Position numbers and translations under genes: made by a program
Shown: positions 55,985-64,000 of the stretch, one piece after another
Layout of the letters: every line of letters begins with the position of its first letter
Position numbering within the stretch: the stretch's first letter is position 1
DNA from: Nocardia goodfellowii
GTDB lineage: Bacteria > Actinomycetota > Actinomycetes > Mycobacteriales > Mycobacteriaceae
Length of the DNA stretch: 64,000 nt
Direction of reading: 5' to 3'
NCBI RefSeq assembly: GCF_017875645.1
Contig: NZ_JAGGMR010000001.1
Span: forward strand, 3,224,001 to 3,288,000
The notes under the pieces: generated by a model
Told to the model about the DNA's origin: nothing
Database searches by the model: none
What the model saw: the letters and a program-made list of their open reading frames with translations, nothing else

Positions 55985-57553
55985 GTGTTCGAATCACTGT
56001 CCGACCGGCTAACCGGTGCCCTCAAGGATCTGCGCGGCAAGGGGCGTCTGTCACCGGCCGACATCGACGCCACCTGTCGCGAGATCCGGCTCGCACTGCT
56101 CGAAGCCGATGTCGCGCTGCCCGTGGTGCGCGGCTTCATCGCCAAGATCAAGGAGCGCGCCAAGGGCGCCGAGGTTTCCGCGGCGCTGAATCCGGCGCAG
56201 CAGGTTGTCAAGATCGTCAACGAGGAGCTCGTCGGCATCCTCGGTGGCGAGACCCGTCGCATCACCTTCGCCAAGACGCCGCCGACGGTGGTCATGCTCG
56301 CCGGTCTGCAGGGTTCCGGTAAGACCACCCTGGCCGGCAAGCTCGCGAAATGGCTGAAGGGACAAGGGCATACGCCGCTACTCGTGGCCTGTGACCTGCA
56401 GCGCCCCGGCGCCGTCACCCAGCTGCAAGTGGTCGGTGAGCGTGCCGGTGCGGCCGTGTTCGCGCCGCACCCCGGCACCTCGATCGGCGGTGGCGAGAAT
56501 CCGCTCGGCATCACCGCGGCCGACCCGGTCGAGGTCGCGCGCGCCGGTGTCGAAGAGGCGAAGGCCAAGCAGTACGACGTCGTGATCGTCGACACCGCCG
56601 GCCGTCTCGGCATCGACGCCGAGCTCATGGCGCAGGCCGCGGGCATCCGTGACGCCGTGCGGCCGGACGAAACCCTGTTCGTGCTCGACGCCATGATCGG
56701 TCAGGACGCGGTGCACACCGCCGAATCCTTCCGTGACGGAGTCGGGTTCACCGGTGTGGTGCTCACCAAGCTCGACGGTGACGCGCGCGGTGGTGCGGCG
56801 CTGTCGGTGCGCGAGATCACCGGCGCGCCGATCATGTTCGCCTCCTCCGGTGAGAAGCTGGAGGACTTCGACGTCTTCCATCCCGACCGGATGGCTTCGC
56901 GCATCCTCGGCATGGGCGACGTGCTGTCGCTGATCGAGCAGGCCGAACAGGTCTACGACGCGCAGCAGGCCGAGGAAGCCGCCCGCAAGATCGGCAGCGG
57001 CGAACTCACCCTCGAGGACTTCCTCGATCAAATGCTGGCCATCCGCAAGATGGGCCCCATCGGCAACCTGCTCGGCATGCTCCCCGGCGCGGGCCAGATG
57101 AAAGACATGCTCGCCCAGGTCGACGACAAGCAGCTCGACCGCGTGCAGGCCATCATCCGCGGCATGACCCCGGCCGAGCGGGAGAACCCGAAGATCATCA
57201 ACGCCTCCCGTCGTCTGCGCATCGCCAACGGCTCGGGCGTTCAGGTCTCGGAGGTCAATCAGCTCGTCGACCGCTTCTTCGAGGCGAAGAAGATGATGAC
57301 GATGATGGGCCGTCAGATGGGTCTGCCCGGCGGCAACCGGCGCAACAACAAAAAGGGCGGCAAGAAGGGCAAGAAGGGCGGCCGCGGCCCGACCCCGCCG
57401 AAGGTGCGCGGTGGTTTCCCGGGCATGCCCGGCCTGCCCGGCGGAATGCCCGCGGGGATGCCCGACATCTCCGACATGCCGCCCGGCCTCGATCAGCTGC
57501 CGCCGGGTCTGGAGGGCTTCGACCTGTCGAAGCTGAAGTTCCCCAAGAAGTAG
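55985..57553 (+). CDS. ffh: Signal recognition particle protein Ffh
   Basis: 522-aa SRP54 GTPase that binds signal peptides and 4.5S RNA. N-domain (VFESLSDRLTGALKDLRGKG), G-domain motifs GLQGSGKTTLAGKLA, DTAGRLGID and TKLDGDARGG, Met-rich M-domain (MGPIGNLLGMLPGAGQMKDML), and a long C-terminal tail with Lys/Gly and Gly/Met/Pro-rich parts, typical of actinobacteria. GTG 55985 after AGGAG, in preference to the longer open frame starting at 55919. Confidence 0.96.
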   Translation: MFESLSDRLTGALKDLRGKGRLSPADIDATCREIRLALLEADVALPVVRGFIAKIKERAKGAEVSAALNPAQQVVKIVNEELVGILGGETRRITFAKTPPTVVMLAGLQGSGKTTLAGKLAKWLKGQGHTPLLVACDLQRPGAVTQLQVVGERAGAAVFAPHPGTSIGGGENPLGITAADPVEVARAGVEEAKAKQYDVVIVDTAGRLGIDAELMAQAAGIRDAVRPDETLFVLDAMIGQDAVHTAESFRDGVGFTGVVLTKLDGDARGGAALSVREITGAPIMFASSGEKLEDFDVFHPDRMASRILGMGDVLSLIEQAEQVYDAQQAEEAARKIGSGELTLEDFLDQMLAIRKMGPIGNLLGMLPGAGQMKDMLAQVDDKQLDRVQAIIRGMTPAERENPKIINASRRLRIANGSGVQVSEVNQLVDRFFEAKKMMTMMGRQMGLPGGNRRNNKKGGKKGKKGGRGPTPPKVRGGFPGMPGLPGGMPAGMPDISDMPPGLDQLPPGLEGFDLSKLKFPKK

Positions 57554-57573
57554 TCGACACCGCACGGCACGAC

Positions 57574-57603
57574 CGCGCGCCCGGCCCATCGGCCGGGCGC
57601 GCG
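57574..57603. terminator. Terminator hairpin between ffh and the Zn-ribbon gene
   Basis: Perfect 13-bp stem CGCGCGCCCGGCC / GGCCGGGCGCGCG with a 4-base loop, in the 55-bp space between two convergent genes. Confidence 0.8.
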
Positions 57604-57608
57604 GCGTT

Positions 57609-57815
57609 TCAGCCGTGCAGAACTTCGCTGTAGCCGTAGGTCGCTTGCCGGAGCCAGATCTGGGGCGCGCCACAGGAGCAGCGTGTGTAGCGCACCGTGC
57701 CTTCGGAGGTGCGGTGGCACGAGACCGAGGGATGCGGTTGTTCGACGACGCTTCCACAACTGCGGCAACGGATCGCGGAATCGCCGGAGCTCGGCGCCAG
57801 GGGAGAAGGAGGCAT
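57609..57815 (-). CDS. Small zinc-ribbon-like protein
   Basis: 68 aa: CRSCGSVV near the N-terminus and RCSCGAPQIWLRQ near the C-terminus form two Cys knuckles, a probable zinc ribbon. ATG 57815 was chosen for AAGGAGG immediately upstream; an earlier in-frame start at 57867 is possible. Divergent from the LysR gene. Function unknown. Confidence 0.65.
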   Translation of the reverse strand: MPPSPLAPSSGDSAIRCRSCGSVVEQPHPSVSCHRTSEGTVRYTRCSCGAPQIWLRQATYGYSEVLHG

Positions 57816-57887
57816 GTACGAAGTATTCGTCGCGCCGATATGTGAATCCAGCAAAAGATTCCGCATTGAATCGTGTTGAATTGCCAC

Positions 57888-58814
57888 ATGATCGACCCGC
57901 GTTTGCAGACTCTGCGGATGCTGCGCGAACATGGCACGGTCACCGCTGCCGCGGCGGCGCTGCACCTCACCCCTTCGACGGTGTCGCAGCAATTGCGTCA
58001 GCTGGCCCATGACCTGGACGTGGTCCTGCTGGAGCAGGTCGGTCGGCGGGTGCAGCTGACGGCCGCCGCGCACACTTTGCTACGGCACGCGGACGATCTC
58101 TTCGCCCGAGCCGAACTGGCTCGCGCGGACGTGGCCGCGCACCGCGACGACCTGGCGGGTGTGCTGCGAATCAGCGCGATGCCGACGGCGATGGTCGCCC
58201 TGGTGGCTCCGGCGGCGGCTCGATTGCGCGCCGAGCATCCCCGGCTGGCGTTGGAGATCAACGAGGACGAGAGCCGCCATTGCTTCGACCTGCTGCTGTC
58301 CGGTGAGACCGACATCGGCGTCGTCATTCCCGCCGCGGACGGCCCGTCCCCGGCTGACCCGCGCTTCGAGCAGCATCCCCTCGCCGACGAACCGCAAGAT
58401 CTGCTCGTGCCGGTGGGGCATCGGCTGGCGGACTGCGCGAGCGTCGAACTCGCCGCGGCCGCCGCGGAGGACTGGATCGGCGCGCCGGAGCGTGTCGCGC
58501 ACTGTCAGCTCCAGCTGAGCGCTTGTGCCGCAGCGGGTTTCACACCGCGCGTAGTACACCGCGGGATGGATTGGATCGGTATCTCGGCGCTCGTCACCCG
58601 CGGTTTCGGCGTCAGCCTGATCCCGCGCCTGGCGTATCTGCCCGCCGAACACGACGTGGTCCGGGTGCGCCTGCACGGCCCGTCCGCCCCGAGCCGCCGC
58701 CATGTCGCCTTCGTTCGCCGCGGCAGCAGCACGCACCCCTCGATCGCCGCGGGCCTGGCCGCCGTCCGCGCGATCTGCCGCGAACGCACCGACATCACAG
58801 CGGTAGTGATCTAG
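57888..58814 (+). CDS. LysR family transcriptional regulator
   Basis: 308 aa. N-terminal helix-turn-helix (RLQTLRMLREHGTVTAAAAA, then LTPSTVSQQLRQLAHDL) and a periplasmic-binding-type effector domain. ATG 57888; a TTG 15 bp upstream is less likely. Divergent from the zinc-ribbon gene and upstream of the amidohydrolase, one of which may be its target. Confidence 0.9.
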   Translation: MIDPRLQTLRMLREHGTVTAAAAALHLTPSTVSQQLRQLAHDLDVVLLEQVGRRVQLTAAAHTLLRHADDLFARAELARADVAAHRDDLAGVLRISAMPTAMVALVAPAAARLRAEHPRLALEINEDESRHCFDLLLSGETDIGVVIPAADGPSPADPRFEQHPLADEPQDLLVPVGHRLADCASVELAAAAAEDWIGAPERVAHCQLQLSACAAAGFTPRVVHRGMDWIGISALVTRGFGVSLIPRLAYLPAEHDVVRVRLHGPSAPSRRHVAFVRRGSSTHPSIAAGLAAVRAICRERTDITAVVI

Positions 58815-58870
58815 AAGCGCGGGGTGCCGGGCGGTAGTTTGGATTCGCCGGCGACGTCCAGGAGGTAGTT

Positions 58871-59965
58871 GTGCATCTGCGTGGTGTGGTTCTCCCCGAT
58901 GACGAGGTGCGCGACCTGTGGGTGCGCGACGGCGTGGTGTCCTTCGAGCCGGTTCCCGGCGCGGAAACACTGTGTGGCGCAGGCTGGATCGTGCCGGGCC
59001 TGGTCGACGCGCACTGCCATGTCGGCATCCGGTACGGCGGCGGCGACGAGGACCGCGCCGGTGCGATCGCGCAGGCCGAGACCGAGCGGGATGCCGGTGC
59101 GCTGCTGCTGCGTGACGCCGGTTCGCCGATCGATACGCGGTTCATCGACGAGCACGAGGAACTGCCGAAGATCATTCGCGCGGGGCGGCACATCGCCCGG
59201 CCCAAACGCTATATCCGGGAACTCGGGATCGAACTGGACGACGAACGCGATCTGCCCGAAATCGTCGCGGAGCAGGCACGTTTCGGCGACGGCTGGGTGA
59301 AGATCGTCGGCGATTGGATCGACCGCTCGGTCGGCGACCTGCGGCCGCTCTGGAGCGACGCGATCTTGCAGAAGGCCATCGACGCCGCCCACGCCAACGG
59401 CGCGCGGGTCACCGCGCACGTCTTCGGTGAGGACGCGCTGCCCGGACTGATCAACGCCGGCATCGATTGCCTCGAACACGGCACCGGCCTCACCGACGAC
59501 ACCATCGAGCTGATGGTCGAACACGGCACGGCGCTGGTTCCGACCCTGATCAATATCGACACCTTTCCCGAGATCGCCGACAGCGCGGGCAAATTCCCCA
59601 CCTACGCCGCCCATATGCGCGATCTGCACCGCCGCGTCCGCGATACCGTCGGCAACGCGCACGACGCGGGTGTCCCGATCTTCGCGGGCACCGACGCGGG
59701 CGGCTCCATCCGGCACGGCCGCATCGCCGACGAGATCAGCGCGCTCGCCGGGGCCGGACTCTCGAAGCACGAGGCACTGGGCGCGGCGTCCTGGCACGCC
59801 CGGACTTGGCTCGGCCGCCCCGGCATCGAACACGGCGCGCCCGCGGATTTCGTTGTCTACCAGGAAGATCCGCGCGGCAACTCGGCCATGCTGACCGATC
59901 CGCAGTGGGTGGTGCTGCGCGGTCGCGTCGTGAAGACGCCCAACCCGGTCACCGGACACCGGTGA
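58871..59965 (+). CDS. Amidohydrolase family protein
   Basis: 364-aa metal-dependent hydrolase: metal motif VDAHCHVGI, Lys in WVKIVGDWIDR, VTAHVFGEDAL, DCLEHGTGL and FAGTDAGG. It matches M. tuberculosis Rv2915c in type and place (just beyond ffh). Substrate unknown; the fold covers imidazolonepropionase/prolidase-like enzymes. GTG 58871 with AGGAGG directly before it. Confidence 0.9.
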   Translation: MHLRGVVLPDDEVRDLWVRDGVVSFEPVPGAETLCGAGWIVPGLVDAHCHVGIRYGGGDEDRAGAIAQAETERDAGALLLRDAGSPIDTRFIDEHEELPKIIRAGRHIARPKRYIRELGIELDDERDLPEIVAEQARFGDGWVKIVGDWIDRSVGDLRPLWSDAILQKAIDAAHANGARVTAHVFGEDALPGLINAGIDCLEHGTGLTDDTIELMVEHGTALVPTLINIDTFPEIADSAGKFPTYAAHMRDLHRRVRDTVGNAHDAGVPIFAGTDAGGSIRHGRIADEISALAGAGLSKHEALGAASWHARTWLGRPGIEHGAPADFVVYQEDPRGNSAMLTDPQWVVLRGRVVKTPNPVTGHR

Positions 59966-60071
59966 ACCCACACCGTCCGGCACCCGGCCGCCCCGTGACA
60001 CCCGGAGTTTCGCCGCCCGCCACCGGATTTTCACCGAGCGGTGCCCACCGGGCGGCGTATCGTCGGGTGCT

Positions 60072-61055
60072 GTGACCATTCGCCTCGGTTATCAGATGCC
60101 CAACTTCAGCTATGGGCAGCCAGTGCGTGAGCTGTTCCCGACTGTGGTGGCGCAGGCCCGGGAAGCCGAAGCCGCGGGCTTCGACACCGTGTTCGTGATG
60201 GACCACTTCTACCAGCTGCCGGGGATCGGTTCGCCCGACCAGCCGATGCTGGAGAGCTATACGACGCTCGGTGCTCTGGCGGCCTCGACCGACCGAATCC
60301 AGTTGTCCGCGTTGGTGACCGGCAACACCTACCGCAATCCGGCGCTGCTCGCCAAGACCGTCACCACCCTGGATGTGGTCAGCGGTGGCCGCGCGGTGCT
60401 CGGTATCGGCGCGGGCTGGTTCGAGCTGGAGCACAAGTCCTACGGCTTCGAATTCGGCACGTTCAGCGATCGTTTCCGCCGGCTGGACGAAGCATTGCAG
60501 ATCATTCATCCGATGCTGCGCGGCGAACGCCCCACCTTCACGGGCGAGTGGTACCACACCGACGAGGCCATGAACGAGCCGCGCATCCGCGAGGATCTGC
60601 CCATCCTGCTCGGCGGTGGCGGGGAGAAGAAGACCTTCGCGCTCGCGGCCCGCTACGCCGACCACCTCAACATCATCTGCAACGCCTCCGATCTGCCCCG
60701 CAAGATGGACGCGCTGCACCAGCGCTGCGCCGAGATCGGACGCGACCCGGAGACGCTGGAGGTCAGCTACCTCGCGTTCCTGATCATCGACGAAGACGGT
60801 GACCGGGCACGCAAGCAACAGCAGGATCTGTTCAGCGCCAACGGGGTCGACCTGTCCACCTTGTCCGAGGAGCAGCGTCGGCAGACCCCCGCCGACCGCC
60901 AATTCGCCGGTGCGCCCGATGAGGTCGTCGAGCAATTGCGGTCCCGGGTCTTGGCGCACGGTGTGCAGGGCTTGATCGTCAACATGGTCACCAACGGCCA
61001 CGAACCAGGAGCCGTCGACCTCGCGGGACGCACCCTCGCTCCGCTCCTGCGCTGA
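60072..61055 (+). CDS. LLM class F420-dependent oxidoreductase
   Basis: 327-aa luciferase-like TIM barrel: IRLGYQMPNFSYGQPVRELF, EAEAAGFDTVFVMDHFYQL, YTTLGALAASTDRIQL, ALLAKTVTTLDVVSGGR and GIGAGWFELEH. The sequence type is that of F420-using (rather than FMN-using) actinobacterial members. Substrate unknown. GTG 60072. Confidence 0.88.
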   Translation: MTIRLGYQMPNFSYGQPVRELFPTVVAQAREAEAAGFDTVFVMDHFYQLPGIGSPDQPMLESYTTLGALAASTDRIQLSALVTGNTYRNPALLAKTVTTLDVVSGGRAVLGIGAGWFELEHKSYGFEFGTFSDRFRRLDEALQIIHPMLRGERPTFTGEWYHTDEAMNEPRIREDLPILLGGGGEKKTFALAARYADHLNIICNASDLPRKMDALHQRCAEIGRDPETLEVSYLAFLIIDEDGDRARKQQQDLFSANGVDLSTLSEEQRRQTPADRQFAGAPDEVVEQLRSRVLAHGVQGLIVNMVTNGHEPGAVDLAGRTLAPLLR

Positions 61056-61166
61056 GTCGGGTCACCGGTGATCGCGCTGCCCCTGCGCCCATTCGACGCA
61101 CCGGTGAATTCCGGGCGACCGGATCGTCTGTACTGACGGATCTGTCTCCAGCGGAAGGGCCGAATC

Positions 61167-61721
61167 ATGCGCGACTTGGTGGTTACCGAGAACATCACCC
61201 TCGATGGGGTGATCGATGCGAGCGCGGGCTGGTTCACGGTCGGCAATGACGCTGTCGACGATCAGTCCGACATCCTGGCGGAGCTCGCGGCGCATACCGC
61301 CGCCTGCGACGCCGTGCTGTTCGGACGGCGGACGTTCGAGGAGATGCGCGGATATTGGCCGGAGCAGGACGATGATCAGACCGGGATCACCGACGATCTG
61401 AATCAGATCGCGAAGTATGTGGTGTCGCGCACCATGGATGATCCGAGATGGCAGAACTCCGTAGTGCTGCGCGACCTGGAGGCGGTCCGGGCGTTGAAGG
61501 AGCAGCCGGGGAAAGACATCGTCAGCACCGGCAGCATCGCCCTGGTGCATGACCTGATGGCGGCGGGCCTGGTGGACGAGTACCGGTTGTTCGTCTACCC
61601 GGTGGTGCTCGGTCGCGGCGCGCGATTGTTCCAAGAGGGGCTGAAAGCGCCCGGGTTGCGGCTCGTGGAAACCAAGCCGTTCAAGTCCGGTGTGGTGCTC
61701 CTGCGTTATCGCCCCGCGTAA
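61167..61721 (+). CDS. Dihydrofolate reductase family (RibD C-terminal-like) protein
   Basis: 184 aa: RDLVVTENITLDGVIDASAG, AVLFGRRTFEEMRGYWP, VSTGSIALVHDLMAAGLVDEY, YPVVLGRGARLF. Same family as 19112-19693 but clearly diverged. NADPH-binding reductase of unknown substrate. Start with GCGGAAGG upstream. Confidence 0.88.
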   Translation: MRDLVVTENITLDGVIDASAGWFTVGNDAVDDQSDILAELAAHTAACDAVLFGRRTFEEMRGYWPEQDDDQTGITDDLNQIAKYVVSRTMDDPRWQNSVVLRDLEAVRALKEQPGKDIVSTGSIALVHDLMAAGLVDEYRLFVYPVVLGRGARLFQEGLKAPGLRLVETKPFKSGVVLLRYRPA

Positions 61722-61725
61722 TCGC

Positions 61726-61887
61726 TCAGGTCACAGCGTTGAGCAGGCCGCGCAGCGCGCCGCCGACGACGCGGAACAGCGCGGGCAGCGCGAACTCACC
61801 ACCGGCCACCGCGGCTTCGGCGACGGTATCGTCGACCCCGGACTCGCGGCCTTTGCGGCGCTTGCGCTTACGGCGGAAGATCCCCAT
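61726..61887 (-). CDS. 53-aa basic/amphipathic peptide, possible gene
   Basis: GIFRRKRKRRKGRESGVDDT at the N-terminus, then a hydrophobic helix (LPALFRVVGGALRGLLNAVT). Convergent with the DHFR-like gene. It looks like a small membrane-associated peptide, but there is no homology evidence. The 270 bp between it and rpsP (61888-62159) contain no gene; the rpsP promoter must lie there. Confidence 0.5.
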   Translation of the reverse strand: MGIFRRKRKRRKGRESGVDDTVAEAAVAGGEFALPALFRVVGGALRGLLNAVT

Positions 61888-62159
61888 GCCTACTTCGACG
61901 TTCGCCACCGCTGTCCGGTTCCCGCGGTCGTGGTGGCATGGATCACACCGTGGCTCGGCGCAGGCCCGGTCGACCACCGATTTCAGGCTCCGTCGGCCCG
62001 TCTGGCAGAATGAACCCTCGTCCTTCGAAGGACAGTGTCAGCCCGTCTCCGGTTACGTACCGCGCGGCGGTCACACACTCCAAGCGTGAAACCGGGCTCG
62101 CAGGCCATGCGGGTCGCTGAATTGCGCCGTGACCAACCTACTGAAAGAGGCAGATCAGC

Positions 62160-62603
62160 ATGGCTGTGAAGATCAAGCTCACCCGTATGGGCAAGATTCG
62201 CAACCCGCAGTACCGCGTCGTCGTCGCCGACGCCCGCACCCGTCGTGACGGCCGGGCCATCGAGTCCATCGGCAAGTACCACCCGAAGGAAGAGCCGTCG
62301 TTCATCGAGATCGATTCCGAGCGCGCGCAGTACTGGCTGGGTGTCGGCGCGCAGCCGACCGAGTCGGTCCAGCGTCTGCTGGAGATCACCGGTGACTGGC
62401 AGAAGTTCAAGGGCCTGCCGGGCACCGAGGGCACCCTCAAGGTGAAGGCCCCGAAGCCGTCCAAGCTGGATCTGTTCAACGCCGCGCTGGCCGCTGCCGA
62501 CAACGCGCCGGTCGCCGACGCCGTCACCCCCAAGAAGTCGAAGGCCGCCAAGAAGGACGAGGCCGCCGCTGAGGCGCCCGCCGAGACCGAAGCCGCCGAG
62601 TAA
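62160..62603 (+). CDS. rpsP: 30S ribosomal protein S16
   Basis: 147 aa. The S16 core is the first 85 residues ([38 protein letters not shown]). Actinobacteria add a Lys/Ala/Glu-rich tail as here ([16 protein letters not shown]). First gene of the rpsP-khpA-rimM-trmD operon; its stop overlaps the khpA ATG. Confidence 0.97.
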   Translation: MAVKIKLTRMGKIRNPQYRVVVADARTRRDGRAIESIGKYHPKEEPSFIEIDSERAQYWLGVGAQPTESVQRLLEITGDWQKFKGLPGTEGTLKVKAPKPSKLDLFNAALAAADNAPVADAVTPKKSKAAKKDEAAAEAPAETEAAE

Positions 62604-62845
62604 TGTCGGCCGTCGTGGCCGATGCCGTCGAACATTTGGTTCGCGGCATCGTCGCCAATCCCGATGACGTCCGCGTCGAGCTGATCACCGGCCGTCGCGG
62701 GCGCACCGTCGAGGTGCATGTGCACCCCGAGGATCTGGGCAAGGTCATCGGCCGCGGCGGTCGCACGGCGACCGCGCTGCGTACGCTCGTCGCCGGTATC
62801 GGCGGCCGGGGTATCCGCGTCGACGTGGTCGACACCGACGCCTAG
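62603..62845 (+). CDS. khpA: KH-domain RNA-binding protein KhpA
   Basis: 80-aa single KH domain with the GxxG loop GKVIGRGGRTATALRTL. KhpA works with KhpB in small-RNA and cell-elongation control in Gram-positive bacteria. ATG overlaps the rpsP TAA; TAG abuts the rimM ATG. Confidence 0.95.
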   Translation: MSAVVADAVEHLVRGIVANPDDVRVELITGRRGRTVEVHVHPEDLGKVIGRGGRTATALRTLVAGIGGRGIRVDVVDTDA

Positions 62846-63370
62846 ATGGAACTCGTCGTAGGCCGGGTCGCCAAGTCGCACGGTGTGCGCGGCGAACTCG
62901 TCGTCGAGATTCGTACCGACGATCCGGAATCCCGGTTCGCCCCCGGCACTACCTTGCGGGGAAAGTTGCCGCGGTCCACGGAGGTTCGTGAGTTCACCAT
63001 CGAGTCGGTCCGGGAACACTCGGGCCGGCTTCTGGTGTTCGTCCGCGGCGTCGCCGACCGCACCGCCGCCGACGCGCTGCGCGGCACCCTGTTCGTCGTC
63101 GACAGCGCGGACCTGCCGCCCTCGGACGACCCGGACGAGTACTACGACCACGAGCTGGAGGGCTTGACCGTCCAGCTCACCGACGGCACCGTCGTCGGCA
63201 CGGTCACCGAGGTGCTGCATTCGGCCGCGGGCGAACTGCTGTCGGTCGAGTCGGCCGAGGACAAGCGGGAGATTCTGATCCCGTTCGTCACCGCCATCGT
63301 GCCGACGGTGTCGATCGCCGACAAACTTGTCGTCATCGATCCGCCCGAGGGTCTGCTCGATCCCGAATAG
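62846..63370 (+). CDS. rimM: 16S rRNA processing protein RimM
   Basis: 174 aa ribosome maturation factor for the 30S head domain, binding S19. N-terminal beta barrel ([20 protein letters not shown]) and C-terminal PRC-like domain ([32 protein letters not shown]). Part of the rpsP operon. Confidence 0.96.
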   Translation: MELVVGRVAKSHGVRGELVVEIRTDDPESRFAPGTTLRGKLPRSTEVREFTIESVREHSGRLLVFVRGVADRTAADALRGTLFVVDSADLPPSDDPDEYYDHELEGLTVQLTDGTVVGTVTEVLHSAAGELLSVESAEDKREILIPFVTAIVPTVSIADKLVVIDPPEGLLDPE

Positions 63371-63388
63371 CGTGGACGAGACCGAATT

Positions 63389-63417
63389 CGACCGGGGGAC
63401 AAGAGTTCTCCCGGTCG
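63389..63417 (+). promoter_or_regulatory. Hairpin between rimM and trmD
   Basis: 8-bp stem CGACCGGG / CCCGGTCG with a 13-base loop in the 81-bp rimM-trmD gap. It may be an mRNA stability or attenuation element inside the operon. Confidence 0.35.
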
Positions 63418-63451
63418 AGTGGTATCCGGGCCGAGTGAAACAGGAGATCCG

Positions 63452-64000
63452 ATGAAGCTCGACGTGGTCACGATCTTCCCGGAGTACCTCGAACCCCTGC
63501 GGACCGCGTTGCTGGGCAAAGCCATCGAGAAGGGCTTGATCTCCGTCGACGTGCACGACCTGCGTCGTTGGACGCACGACGTGCACAAGTCCGTCGATGA
63601 CGCGCCCTACGGCGGTGGTCCCGGCATGGTGATGAAGCCGACCGTCTGGGGCGACGCCCTCGACGAGGTCTGCCCCGACGAGGCGCTGCTCGTCGTACCG
63701 ACCCCGGCCGGTGTCCCGTTCACCCAGCGCACCGCCGAGCGCTGGGCCACCGAAGAGCACATCGTCTTCGCCTGCGGGCGCTACGAGGGCATCGATCAAC
63801 GCGTCTTCGACGACGCCGCCCGGCGCGTCCGCGTCGAAGAGGTCAGTATCGGTGACTACGTGCTGATCGGGGGCGAGGCCGCCGTTCTGGTGATGACCGA
63901 GGCTTTTGTCCGCCTCATCCCCGGGGTTCTGGGCAACCAGCAATCGCACCAGGAGGATTCGTTCTCGGTCGGGGCGGCGGGGCGGGAGGGACTCGGACTG
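63452..64000 (+). CDS. trmD: tRNA (guanine37-N1)-methyltransferase TrmD (3' end outside window)
   Basis: SPOUT-class methyltransferase that makes m1G37 and prevents frameshifts. 183 codons are present. KLDVVTIFPEYLEPLRTALL, PYGGGPGMVMKP and knot motifs FACGRYEGIDQRV and SIGDYVLIGGEAAVLV are all visible, plus GVLGNQQSHQEDSF. The usual length is about 230-250 aa, so about the last quarter is cut by the window end. ATG 63452 with AGGAG upstream. Confidence 0.96.
   Translation, partial: MKLDVVTIFPEYLEPLRTALLGKAIEKGLISVDVHDLRRWTHDVHKSVDDAPYGGGPGMVMKPTVWGDALDEVCPDEALLVVPTPAGVPFTQRTAERWATEEHIVFACGRYEGIDQRVFDDAARRVRVEEVSIGDYVLIGGEAAVLVMTEAFVRLIPGVLGNQQSHQEDSFSVGAAGREGLGL

Overview
This window looks like chromosomal DNA from a high-GC actinobacterium of the Nocardiaceae, most probably Nocardia or a close relative. 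The evidence is the high-GC codon use with many GTG starts, a mycothiol-dependent MscR, an F420-type LLM oxidoreductase, SepIVA, an OsmC-AcyP pair, and housekeeping genes in the same order as Mycobacterium tuberculosis (sepIVA, DUF177, rpmF, rnc, fpg ... osmC, acyP ... smc ... ftsY, amt, glnK, glnD ... ffh ... amidohydrolase ... rpsP, khpA, rimM, trmD). I recognised no rRNA, tRNA, CRISPR array, prophage or insertion sequence.

Region by region. 1-4.8 kb: a methylcitrate-cycle locus, with prpR (truncated at the window edge) divergent from prpD, prpB and prpC. prpB carries an in-frame TAA, and a DUF1737 gene sits antisense between prpD and prpB. 4.8-6.6 kb: a limonene-epoxide-hydrolase-like gene behind a palindrome, and a TetR-membrane protein pair. 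6.7-9.4 kb: metE behind a cobalamin riboswitch. 9.7-14.7 kb: pyc-rsmD-coaD, a terminator and a GtrA protein. 14.9-18.3 kb: sepIVA-DUF177-rpmF-rnc-fpg.

18.3-34 kb is an accessory insertion between fpg and osmC. It holds a YefM-YoeB toxin-antitoxin pair with three operator boxes, several small enzymes, a proline-rich membrane protein that looks frameshifted, a MerR regulator, and the complete Kdp potassium system. The Kdp system runs (27-aa protein)-kdpF-kdpA-kdpB-kdpC on one strand and (57-aa protein)-kdpD-kdpE on the other. 34-42.6 kb: osmC-acyP, then a membrane protein/glutathionylspermidine-synthase-like/DUF350 module, an EEP-family protein, the mscR-MBL pair for formaldehyde or S-nitrosomycothiol, and small membrane proteins. 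42.8-46.4 kb: smc.

46.4-49.2 kb: a SnoaL-like gene, an NmrA-like gene divergent from a TetR fused to a zinc-binding tail, and DUF2237. 49.5-57.6 kb: ftsY, then the nitrogen operon amt-glnK-glnD preceded by GlnR-like boxes, then ffh. FtsY and Ffh together form the SRP targeting pathway. 57.6-61.9 kb: a LysR regulator, an amidohydrolase, an F420-type oxidoreductase and a RibD/DHFR-like protein. 62.2-64 kb: rpsP-khpA-rimM-trmD, with trmD cut by the window end.

All coordinates and motifs were read by eye. Family names come from recognising conserved motifs and gene order, not from a database search.
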